The notes beneath the pieces are model-generated. The model saw only the letters and a program-made list of their open reading frames with translations, was not told the DNA's origin and did not search any database. Source: Streptomyces flaveus (GTDB taxonomy: Bacteria > Actinomycetota > Actinomycetes > Streptomycetales > Streptomycetaceae). From it: a stretch of DNA of 64,000 bases. The stretch spans positions 1-64,000 of the forward strand of contig NZ_BMPQ01000015.1 of the NCBI RefSeq assembly GCF_014647675.1, in the 5' to 3' direction. Below, in pieces: positions 56,862 to 64,000 of the stretch (position 1 is the stretch's first letter; each line of letters begins with the position of its first letter). The position numbers were made by a program, and so were the translations under genes.

Positions 56862-57851
56862 TTACGGCGTTACGACGATCTTGCGGCCCACCCCCGACGC
56901 GAACTGCTGCAGCGCCTCGGGATAGCGGTCCAACGAGATGCGGTCGCTGATGAACACGTCCGGGTCCAGGACACCCGTCGCGAACAGCTCCGCCGCCCGC
57001 TCGAAGCTGTGGAGGACCGCCATGGAGCCCGTGATGGTGATCTCCTGGTTGTAGATGCGGTACGGGTCGATCGTCACGCGGGTCGCGTAGTCGGCGACGC
57101 CGAACTGGAGGAACGTACCCGCCTTGGCCACCCGGTCGAGGCCGTCCTGGATCGCCGCCGCGTTGCCGGTGGCGTCGATGACCAGGTCCCAGCCCTGGGG
57201 GCGGTCCAGCTCGTCGGGGTTCGCGGCCGATGCCGAGACGCCGAGCTGCTCGGCCGTCGCCAGCCGCTGCGGATTGAGGTCCACCATGTCCACACTCGCC
57301 GCCCCCGTCCGCTTGGCGAGCTCCAGCATCATCAGGCCCATCGTTCCGGAGCCGTAGATCAGGACATGGGCGCCGAGGCGGGACTGCAGGACGTCGTAGC
57401 CGCGTACCGCGCAGGACAGGGGTTCGACGAGGGCCGCGTCCTGGGTGCGTACGTGTTCGGGGAGCTTGACGCAGTTGGCCACCGGGGCGACCGCGTACTG
57501 GGCGGCGCCGCCCGCCGTGGTCACGCCTATCGCCGCCCAGCGCTCGCAGAGGTTGTTGTGGCCCGTACGGCAGTACCGGCACTCGTAGCAGTACAGGGAC
57601 GGGTCCACCGCCACCCGGTCACCCACCGACAGTTCCGTGACCTGGGTGCCCACCCCGACCACCTCGCCCGCGAACTCGTGCCCCGGCACGATCGGCAGCT
57701 TGGGCGCGAACTCGCCCTGCAGGATGTGCAGATCGGTGCCGCACAGACCGCACGCGGCGACCTCGACGACGACCTCGCGGGGCCCTGGCGTCGGGTCCGG
57801 GACCTCGGCGACGACGGCGCGGCCCACGGACTCGATGACGGCGGCCTTCAT
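56862..57851 (-). CDS. Zinc-dependent alcohol/polyol dehydrogenase
   Basis: This 329-residue medium-chain dehydrogenase has the catalytic zinc ligands in ACGLCGTDLH and GHEFAG near residues 34-60. The structural zinc cysteines are in CYECRYCRTGHNNLCERW, and the NAD-binding fold is HVLIYGSGTMGLMMLELAKR. It oxidises an alcohol or polyol to a ketone or aldehyde. It is the last gene of the sugar-transport operon and its ATG overlaps the permease stop (ATGA), so it probably acts on the imported sugar alcohol. Confidence 0.92.
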   Translation of the reverse strand: MKAAVIESVGRAVVAEVPDPTPGPREVVVEVAACGLCGTDLHILQGEFAPKLPIVPGHEFAGEVVGVGTQVTELSVGDRVAVDPSLYCYECRYCRTGHNNLCERWAAIGVTTAGGAAQYAVAPVANCVKLPEHVRTQDAALVEPLSCAVRGYDVLQSRLGAHVLIYGSGTMGLMMLELAKRTGAASVDMVDLNPQRLATAEQLGVSASAANPDELDRPQGWDLVIDATGNAAAIQDGLDRVAKAGTFLQFGVADYATRVTIDPYRIYNQEITITGSMAVLHSFERAAELFATGVLDPDVFISDRISLDRYPEALQQFASGVGRKIVVTP

Positions 57852-58699
57852 TTCACGGCTCCCAAGGACAGGCCCTGGACCAGTTTGTCCTGGGCGGCGA
57901 ACCCCGCGGCGAGCACCGGCAGGGAGATGACGAGCGAAGCGGCGCACACCTTCGCCAGGAACAGGCCCTGGCTGGTGATGAAGCCGGTGAGGAAGACGGG
58001 GGCTGTTTCGGCTACGACGCCCGTCAGCACCCTCGCGAACAGCAGTTCGTTCCAGCTGAAGATGAAGCAGATCAGGGCCGTGGCCGCGATGCCCGGGAGC
58101 GCGATGGGGGCCACCACGCGGGTCAGGATCGTGGGCAGCCTCGCGCCGTCGATCTGCGCCGCCTCGATGATCGCCACCGGGACCTCCGCGAGGAACGACT
58201 GCATCATCCACACCGCGATCGGCAGGTTCATCGACGTGTAGAGGATGACCAGGAGCCAGATGTTGTCCAGCAGGCCGGTGTTCTTCGCGAAGAGGTAGAT
58301 CGGCAGGAGGCCCGCCACCACCGGCAGCATCTTGGTGGAGAGGAAGAAGAACAGGACGTCCGTCCACTTCTTCACCGGGCGGATGGAGAGGGCGTACGCC
58401 GCCGGGAGGGCCAGCACGAGGACGAGGAGCGTCGAAGCCAGCGACGCCACCGTCGAGTTGATGAGCGAGGGCCAGGGGCTCGCGCCGCCGCCCGCGCCGA
58501 AGAACTCGCGGTAGCCGTCGAGCGTGAGGGCGGCGGCGAAGGACGGGGGATTGGTGGCGGCGTCCTCCTCGGAGTGGAAGGACGTCAGCGCCATCCACGC
58601 GATGGGCAGGAAGAACAGCAGGCCGAGCAGCCAGGCCAGGACACCCAGGCCGGCTCCCTTGGTACGGCGGGGACGCAGTCGGATCGCGGTGGCACTCAT
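57848..58699 (-). CDS. Carbohydrate ABC transporter permease (second)
   Basis: This 283-residue membrane protein has six helices. The EAA loop AAQIDGARLPTILTRVVAP contacts the ATPase. The N-terminus carries the first helix LAWLLGLLFFLPIAWMALTSF, and the periplasmic TNPPSFAAAL is the usual segment of this subunit class. It is coupled to the first permease gene (stop-start overlap). No ATPase gene is in the operon, so a shared MsiK-type ATPase encoded elsewhere is likely. Confidence 0.9.
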   Translation of the reverse strand: MSATAIRLRPRRTKGAGLGVLAWLLGLLFFLPIAWMALTSFHSEEDAATNPPSFAAALTLDGYREFFGAGGGASPWPSLINSTVASLASTLLVLVLALPAAYALSIRPVKKWTDVLFFFLSTKMLPVVAGLLPIYLFAKNTGLLDNIWLLVILYTSMNLPIAVWMMQSFLAEVPVAIIEAAQIDGARLPTILTRVVAPIALPGIAATALICFIFSWNELLFARVLTGVVAETAPVFLTGFITSQGLFLAKVCAASLVISLPVLAAGFAAQDKLVQGLSLGAVK

Positions 58700-59634
58700 G
58701 CGCGGGACACCTCCTCACGGAACAGGGACGAGACCACGCGCAGTGCGAAGGTCGCGATGATGATCGAGCCGATGACGACGAGGACGCCGGCCGCGGAGGC
58801 GAGGCCGTTCTCGTGGGCCTGGTAGAAGCTCTGGTAGACGGTGTAGGGGAGGTTGGCGGTGCCCAGGCCGCCGGACGTGATCGTGAAGACCGCGTCGAAG
58901 TTCTGGACGATGTAGATCGAGCCCAGGAGGGCGCCGAGTTCGAGGTAGCGGCGCAGGTGGGGGAGCGTCAGGTAGCGGAAGACCTGCCAGTCGCTCGCGC
59001 CGTCCACCTTCGCCGCCTCGATCTGTGCGTGGTCGCGGCTCTGCAGGCCCGCCAGCAGGATCAGCATCATGAAGGGCGTCCACTGCCAGATCAGTGAGGC
59101 CTCGATGGCGAGCAGCGGGTTGTCGGAGATCCAGTCCGGCTGAGGGCCGCCCACGTAGTGCAGCAGGCCGTTGAACAGGCCGTACTCCGGGTTGTAGAGC
59201 ACGTGCTTCCACAGGAGGGCCGCGGCCACCGGGACCACCAGGAACGGCGCGATCAGGAGCGTACGGACGATGCCGCGGCCCCGGAACCTGCGGTCCAGGA
59301 GCAGGGCCAGGACCAGGCCGATGACGAGGCTGGCCAGGACCACGGCCGCGGTCAGCAGGATCGTGGTGAAGACCGACTGGCGCAGATCCGCGTCCGTCAG
59401 GACCTCGGAGTAGTTGGCGAAGCCGGCGAATTCGCGGGCGTCCGGGTAGAGCGAGTTCCAGTCGAAGAAGGAGATCACCAGCGTGGCCACGAACGGGAGT
59501 TGGGTCACGGCGATCATGAAGATCAGGGCGGGCAGGAGCGGGGCCCTTGTCGCCCAGGCGCGCAGTCGGCCCGAGGGGGGCTTCGCCGTGCGTACGGGTG
59601 TGGCGGCTACCGGAGCTGTCGTCGTGGCGGTCAT
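58696..59634 (-). CDS. Carbohydrate ABC transporter permease (first)
   Basis: This 312-residue membrane protein has an N-terminal hydrophobic segment (APLLPALIFMIAVTQLPFVA). The conserved SFFDWNSLYP and ANYSEVLTDADL segments follow, with the EAA loop AAKVDGASDWQVFRYLTLP. It forms the heteromeric channel with the second permease. The ATG at 59632-59634 overlaps the stop of the substrate-binding protein gene. Motifs match the glucitol/mannitol/xylitol-type uptake systems, but the sugar is not determined. Confidence 0.9.
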   Translation of the reverse strand: MTATTTAPVAATPVRTAKPPSGRLRAWATRAPLLPALIFMIAVTQLPFVATLVISFFDWNSLYPDAREFAGFANYSEVLTDADLRQSVFTTILLTAAVVLASLVIGLVLALLLDRRFRGRGIVRTLLIAPFLVVPVAAALLWKHVLYNPEYGLFNGLLHYVGGPQPDWISDNPLLAIEASLIWQWTPFMMLILLAGLQSRDHAQIEAAKVDGASDWQVFRYLTLPHLRRYLELGALLGSIYIVQNFDAVFTITSGGLGTANLPYTVYQSFYQAHENGLASAAGVLVVIGSIIIATFALRVVSSLFREEVSRA

Positions 59635-61001
59635 CGTCCCTCGTACTCCTCGGAGATCTCCTCGGCGAGTGCTTGCGCTTTGTCCAGGGCCGACTCGACC
59701 GACTGGCGCCCGGCGATGGCCGCGCTGATCTCCTGCGAGACCTTGGTGCCGAGGTCGGTGAACTCGGGGATGCCGACGAACTGGATGCCGGGGGCCGGTC
59801 GCGGCTGCACTCCGGGGTCGTTGGGCCGGGCGCCCTCGATGGCTTCCTTCGTCGTCTCCTGGAAGGCCGCGGCCTCCTTGACGTACGCGGCGTTCGTGTA
59901 CGTCGACGCCCGCTTGCCCGCCGGGACGTTGGACCAGCCGATCTCGTCGCCGACCAGCTGCTCGTACTCCTTGCTGGACGCCCAGGAGACGAACTTCCAG
60001 GCATTGTCCGGGTTCCGGGACGCGTCCTGGATGCCCCAGGCCCAGGTGTAGAGCCAGCCGGAGGACTCGGTCTTCTCGACGGGGGCGGGTACGTAGCCGA
60101 TCTTGCCCTTGACGGGGGAGTTGGCGGACTCCAGGGAGCCGGCGGCCGATGTGGCGTCGTACCACATGGAGACCTTGCCCTGGGTCATGTTGTTGAGGCA
60201 CTCGGCGAAGCCGGACTGAGCGGCGCCGGCCTCACCGTGCTTGCGGACGAGGTCCACGTAGAACTTCGTCGCCTTCTCGAACTCGGGGGAGTTCAGCTGC
60301 GCCTTCCAGTTCTTGTCGAACCAGGTGCCGCCGAAGGTGTTCACGACCGTGGTGAGCGGCGCCATGATCTCGCCCCAGCCCGGCAGTCCGCGCAGGCAGA
60401 TGCCCTTCATGCCTGACTCGGCCCCGTCGGCCTCGGCGGCGAGGTCGGCCACCTGCGTCCAGGTCGGGCGTTCGGGCATCGTGAGGCCCTCTTTGGCGAA
60501 GACGTCCTTGCGGTACATCAGGAAGGACGACTCGCCGTAGAAGGGCTGTCCGTAGAGCTTGCCGTCGTCGGCTGTGAGGGACTGCCGCATCGGCTTGAGG
60601 ACGTCCTTCTCGTCGTACGCGCTGTCCTTGGCGACGTACGAGTTCATCTCGCGCAGCCAGCCGTTCTTGGCGTAGATCGGTATCTCGTAGTTGCTGAGGG
60701 TGGCGACGTCGTACTGGCCGGCCTGGTTGGCGAAGTCCTGGCTGATCTTGTCGCGGACGTCGTTCTCCGGCAGCACGGTGAAGTTCACCTTGATGCCGGT
60801 CTCCTTGGTGAAGTGGGCGGCGGTGAGCTTCTGCAGCTCCACCATCTGCGGGTTGTTGACCATGAGGACGTTGATGGAGTTGCCGCCGGAACCGGCTCCG
60901 CCCGCTCCGGTCCAGCAGCCGGAGAGCAGCGGGGCGAGCAGCGTCCCTGCGGCGGTCGCGGCAAGTAGTGCGCGCGGCCTCCGTCGGCTCTGGGTTCGCA
61001 T
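59631..61001 (-). CDS. Sugar/polyol-binding lipoprotein of the ABC uptake system
   Basis: This 456-residue exported lipoprotein has a basic N-terminus and a lipobox LLSGC at about residues 24-28. The solute-binding fold shows INVLMVNNPQMVELQKLTAA near residue 45, then KISQDFANQAGQYDVATLS, MYRKDVFAKEGLTMPERPTW, and ESSGWLYTWAWGIQDASRN. It should capture a sugar or sugar alcohol outside the membrane. The ATG at 60999-61001 follows a CCAGGAGCG ribosome-binding site. A perfect palindrome CCTACGTAGG at 61055-61064 in the gap behind the DeoR gene may be part of its control. Confidence 0.93.
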   Translation of the reverse strand: MRTQSRRRPRALLAATAAGTLLAPLLSGCWTGAGGAGSGGNSINVLMVNNPQMVELQKLTAAHFTKETGIKVNFTVLPENDVRDKISQDFANQAGQYDVATLSNYEIPIYAKNGWLREMNSYVAKDSAYDEKDVLKPMRQSLTADDGKLYGQPFYGESSFLMYRKDVFAKEGLTMPERPTWTQVADLAAEADGAESGMKGICLRGLPGWGEIMAPLTTVVNTFGGTWFDKNWKAQLNSPEFEKATKFYVDLVRKHGEAGAAQSGFAECLNNMTQGKVSMWYDATSAAGSLESANSPVKGKIGYVPAPVEKTESSGWLYTWAWGIQDASRNPDNAWKFVSWASSKEYEQLVGDEIGWSNVPAGKRASTYTNAAYVKEAAAFQETTKEAIEGARPNDPGVQPRPAPGIQFVGIPEFTDLGTKVSQEISAAIAGRQSVESALDKAQALAEEISEEYEGR

Positions 61002-61054
61002 GGATCGCTCCTGGATATTTTGGCGCAAAGGGGATGACATTGAGTAATGCGGTG

Positions 61055-61064
61055 CCTACGTAGG
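61055..61064. promoter_or_regulatory. Short palindrome between deoR and the transport operon
   Basis: A perfect 10-base palindrome CCTACGTAGG lies in the 77-base gap between the regulator and the binding-protein gene. It could be a regulator site but has no second copy in view. Confidence 0.3.
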
Positions 61065-61078
61065 GGTCGGTTGGTTTT

Positions 61079-61840
61079 TCAGACGCGGATGACCTGCGGG
61101 CCCTGCAGCGAGTAGCGGTGGGCCTCGGCGGTGGGGAGGAACGTGCTGGTGACGATTGCCTCCAGGACGCTGATCTCCGCGAACCGGCAGAAGCTGACGG
61201 CCCCGAACTTGGTGTGCACGCCCGCGAACACGGTCCGGCGCGCGGCCCGGATCGCCTGCGACTTGACCTCGCTGACGGCGGGGTCGGGCGTGGTCAGGCC
61301 GTGTTCACGGGAGATGCCGTTGGCGCCGATGTACGCCAGGTCGATGACGAAGCCGGCGAGCATCTTCGTGGTCCAGTGGTCGACGGTCGCGAGTGTGCCG
61401 TGCCGGACCCGGCCGCCGAGCAGCAGGACCGAGATGTTCTCGGACTCGGCGAGCGCGCCCGCGGCCGGCAGGGAGGCGGTGACCACGGTCAGTGGCCGGT
61501 CCCGGGGCAGTGACTCGGCGATGAGCTGCGGGGTGAAGCCCTCGTCGACGAAGACCGTCTCGGCGTCCCCGAGCAGCTCGGCCGCCGCGGTCGCGATCCG
61601 GCGCTTCTCGGGTACGTGGCTCGTGGCACGGAAGGCGAGCGTCGTCTCGAAGCCGGCGCTCTCCACGGGATAGGCGCCGCCGTGGGTGCGGCGGACCAGG
61701 CCGTGGTCCTCCAGGGCGCGCAGATCGCGGCGTACGGTCTCCTTGGCGACGCCCAGTTCGGCGGCGAGGGCGTTGACGCCGACGGCGCCCGTGCGGCGGG
61801 CGGCCTTGACGATCTCCCGCTGCCGTTCCTCCGCGCTCAT
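61079..61840 (-). CDS. DeoR-family transcriptional regulator
   Basis: This 253-residue repressor has the DeoR helix-turn-helix (REIVKAARRTGAVGVNALAA, AKETVRRDLRALEDHGLVRR, then THGGAYP) and the C-terminal sugar-phosphate sensor (TVFVDEGFTPQLIAESLP, GGRVRHGTLATVDHWT, IGANGISREHGLTTPDPAVS). I chose the ATG at 61838-61840 (MSAEERQREI); a TTG 17 codons upstream would make it longer than usual. It lies directly upstream of the sugar operon on the same strand and probably represses it until a phosphorylated sugar accumulates. Confidence 0.9.
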   Translation of the reverse strand: MSAEERQREIVKAARRTGAVGVNALAAELGVAKETVRRDLRALEDHGLVRRTHGGAYPVESAGFETTLAFRATSHVPEKRRIATAAAELLGDAETVFVDEGFTPQLIAESLPRDRPLTVVTASLPAAGALAESENISVLLLGGRVRHGTLATVDHWTTKMLAGFVIDLAYIGANGISREHGLTTPDPAVSEVKSQAIRAARRTVFAGVHTKFGAVSFCRFAEISVLEAIVTSTFLPTAEAHRYSLQGPQVIRV

Positions 61841-62143
61841 GGCCACCCGCTCTCCGTACTGTGTTCTCTCGCTCGCCTCCGGGGCACTCAAGCCGGTGTG
61901 GCTCGTTGTTGCCCGTTCGGGCCCGGTGGACCCATGGGGGAAGTTCTACAGCGGGTGTGCGGCGCTGACCAGGTCTGTTATGGAATCAATGGCGCCCGTG
62001 TGCGCCCGTTTCGCGCGGCGACCACCCGCGTCGGACCTGCGGCGGAGCGGAATTCGGGCAGCGCGGATGCCCGAACAGGGACGCGGGCGGGCCCGTTCGG
62101 TGCCCGCCCGCTCCGCGGTGAAGAGTGTGTGGCGGAACACGGC
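61841..62143. other. Intergenic region between deoR and the transporter
   Basis: About 300 bases lie upstream of deoR and downstream of the transporter stop. I see no gene, clear terminator or strong palindrome. The deoR promoter should lie here. Confidence 0.4.
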
Positions 62144-63481
62144 TCATGTGGCCGTTCGGGCCGGCGGGGTCGAGGAAACGGGCGTACGGGGGTGGCTTGG
62201 ATGGCCTGAGTGCAGGTTGAGGGCGACCGTGAAGGAGATGCCGCAGCCGATCAGGAGGTACATGGCTACCAAGGCCCAGCCGCCGCCTGCCCACAGAACG
62301 AGAGCGCCGGCGATGAGGGGGGTGAAGCCGCCGCCGATGACGCTGGCGAGTTGGTAGCCGACGCCGGCGCCGCTGTAGCGGAACTCTGGACCGTACATGT
62401 CGGTGAACAGGGACTGCTGGACCGCCACGGCCATGTCGTGGGCGCCGTTGACCAGCAGGACCGCCGTCACGGCGATCAGGATCAACGATCCGGACTGCAG
62501 GGCCACGAAGTAGGGGAGGGCACCGAGGACGCCGATGCCCGCGCCCCAGAGGTAGACGGAGCGGCGGGTGTAGCGGTCGGCGAGGTAGGCGTAGACCGGG
62601 ATCGTGACGATGGCCAGCGCGCCGACCATGAGGTTGATGTCGAGCAGGGCGTCGCGGTTCAGGCCGTACTGCTCGGCGGCATGGCTCAGCCCGAAGGTGG
62701 TCACGCAGTAGAAGGTGAGGAGTTCGACGAAGCGCAGGCCGATGATGCTGAGGAAGCCGGAGGGGTACGCCTTGATGGCGGCGAGCAGCGGCAGCCGTCG
62801 GCGCTGCGGGTGGGGACGGGCGGCGGTGTGTTCGACGAAGGCGGAGGATTCCGCGACCGTGGCCCGCACGATCATGCCGACGATGACGATGGCGGCGCTG
62901 GCGAGGAAGGGAACGCGCCATCCCCAGTCGCGGAAATCCTCTTCGGGCAGGCGGACCGAGAGGAACTTGACGGCGGCGGTGGCCAGCAGCAGTCCGACCG
63001 AGGCGCCGACCTGGACTCCGCTGCTGTAGAGGGAGCGCCACTTGCGCGGGGCGTTCTCCACGGCCATCAGGGCGGCGCCGCCCCATTCGCCGCCGACGGC
63101 GAAGCCCTGGGCGGCGCGCAGGGTGACGAGGAGGACCGGGGCCCAGATGCCGGCTTCGGCATAGGTGGGGAGCACGCCTATCAGGGTGGAGGCAACGCCC
63201 ATGATCAGCATGGTGACGATCAGCATCTTCTTGCGGCCCAACCGGTCGCCGAAGTGGCCGAAGACGATGCCGCCCAAAGGCCGGAAGAGGAAGCCGACAC
63301 CGAACGTGGACCAGGCCGCCAAGGTAGCGACGGCGGGACTGACGTCGGGAAAGAACAGCTCGTCGAAGAGCAGGCCGGCGACGATCCCATAGAGGAAGAA
63401 GTCGTACCAGTCGGCGACCGCCCCGATGAAACTGGCGACGGCCGCCCCCATGCCTGGTCCGGATCTGGATGCGCGTCTCAT
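62144..63481 (-). CDS. MHS-family (MFS) proton symporter
   Basis: This 445-residue transporter has twelve predicted helices. MHS-type motifs are GAVADWYDFFLYGIVAGLLF in the first helix, GHFGDRLGRKKMLIVTMLIM (the MFS A-motif), and the central QGFAVGGEWGGAALMAVENA. The C-terminal half carries YAYLADRYTRRSVYLWGAG. Such symporters take up organic acids or osmolytes with protons. I chose the ATG at 63479-63481 because GGAAG lies 5 bases upstream; an ATG four codons earlier is also possible. Confidence 0.9.
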   Translation of the reverse strand: MRRASRSGPGMGAAVASFIGAVADWYDFFLYGIVAGLLFDELFFPDVSPAVATLAAWSTFGVGFLFRPLGGIVFGHFGDRLGRKKMLIVTMLIMGVASTLIGVLPTYAEAGIWAPVLLVTLRAAQGFAVGGEWGGAALMAVENAPRKWRSLYSSGVQVGASVGLLLATAAVKFLSVRLPEEDFRDWGWRVPFLASAAIVIVGMIVRATVAESSAFVEHTAARPHPQRRRLPLLAAIKAYPSGFLSIIGLRFVELLTFYCVTTFGLSHAAEQYGLNRDALLDINLMVGALAIVTIPVYAYLADRYTRRSVYLWGAGIGVLGALPYFVALQSGSLILIAVTAVLLVNGAHDMAVAVQQSLFTDMYGPEFRYSGAGVGYQLASVIGGGFTPLIAGALVLWAGGGWALVAMYLLIGCGISFTVALNLHSGHPSHPRTPVSSTPPARTAT

Positions 63482-63493
63482 GGCAACTTCCAT

Positions 63494-63982
63494 GGCTCAA
63501 GGGCGAACTGACGGAAAGGGTGATGGCCGCCCGGGGTGAGGAGGGCATGCACAGAGCGCGGCGAAGGGAGGGGTGGGGCCGCTGCTGTCGGGCTCGGATC
63601 CATCGGCTGCGATGAGGCGCAGTACGCGAAGTGGACCCCTTCAGGTCCGCCAGGTGGTCTTGGCGATCCGGAGAGTGAAATTACGCTGTCCTCAAGGTCC
63701 CCGCAAGAGGGGCGAGAGTAAATGCACCGGGCGTGACTTCTTCGCCCGTTCACGGGCGTCCTCGCGCGTGGTTGACCGATCAGGCGGTGGGCGAGTCGCG
63801 GACGCGCCGCCCGCCCACCGCCCTGACACACCGCACGCCCCGCGTCGCCCTGGCCGACGACCGGGGTGGCTCACCGCTGATCTCGGTACGTGAACGAGGT
63901 GAGTGCACGGCGGAGCGGTTGCGCAGCGCTACCGCATACAGCGTTGGGAACGCGCGGAGCCGTACCGAAGGGAAGGAGCAGG
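63494..63982. other. Non-coding region at the end of the window
   Basis: About 490 bases lie between the MHS gene and the last start codon. An 11-bp perfect stem (GGCGGTGGGCG, 63783-63793, with CGCCCACCGCC, 63812-63822) around an 18-base loop is the clearest structure. Short frames exist but none has a good start signal or a familiar sequence. The promoters of both flanking genes must lie here. Confidence 0.45.
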
Positions 63983-64000
63983 GTGGCGCTAGTCCCTCGC
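63983..64000 (+). CDS. Beginning of a rightward gene cut by the window end
   Basis: A GTG at 63983 follows a GGAAGGAGCAGG ribosome-binding site and reads V-A-L-V-P-R before the window ends. The strong ribosome-binding site is the only evidence; no product can be suggested. Confidence 0.35.

Overview
This is chromosomal DNA of a Streptomyces species or a very close actinomycete. It is GC-rich with strong third-position GC bias and uses many GTG and some TTG starts. The housekeeping genes (tkt, ctaB, ctaA, a sufR-led suf operon, dapD) come in an order I remember from the Streptomyces coelicolor core; that comparison is from memory and was not checked.

Layout. 1-7.4 kb: the start of transketolase, both haem A biosynthesis genes (ctaB, ctaA), three small enzyme or unknown genes and a two-gene ABC exporter. 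7.4-14.2 kb: an eight-gene Fe-S assembly operon, sufR-sufB-sufD-Rieske-sufC-sufS-sufU-sufT, with a visible SufR operator and a probable iron box. 14.2-26.7 kb: a membrane-anchored AbfB protein, a secreted hydrolase, an SMR pump with a TetR regulator, two ECF sigma modules, dapD, a dapA homologue, a run of small coupled genes and an antibiotic-biosynthesis-type monooxygenase. 26.8-32.7 kb: a five-gene leftward oxidative operon divergent from a TetR gene, with twin operators between them. 32.8-38.4 kb: a secreted nuclease, two unknown genes and a Tat-exported PhoX phosphatase behind a PHO box.

38.48-40.56 kb is the most striking locus. A Ro60/Rsr (TROVE + vWA) gene is preceded by three tandem Y-RNA-like RNAs. 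All three share a Ro-binding-type stem and internal loop. The first and third also carry a circularly permuted tRNA-like module, and the second lacks it. The genes together look like a Ro60-Y RNA ribonucleoprotein with a multi-RNA cassette.

40.56-52.5 kb is an accessory region bracketed by two nearly identical terminator hairpins. It holds a 1494-residue secreted protein (ricin lectin, very long Ala-rich coiled coil, probable C-terminal toxin), a probable immunity gene, an array of related 135-140-residue genes and gene fragments, transposase debris, an epoxide hydrolase divergent from a CGNR regulator, and an AbaA/WhiJ-type regulatory trio.

52.5-64 kb: a GntR gene with ACC deaminase, a methyltransferase, a two-domain TerD protein, and a DeoR-controlled sugar or polyol ABC uptake operon with its own dehydrogenase, then an MHS-type transporter. 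The last bases appear to begin another gene.
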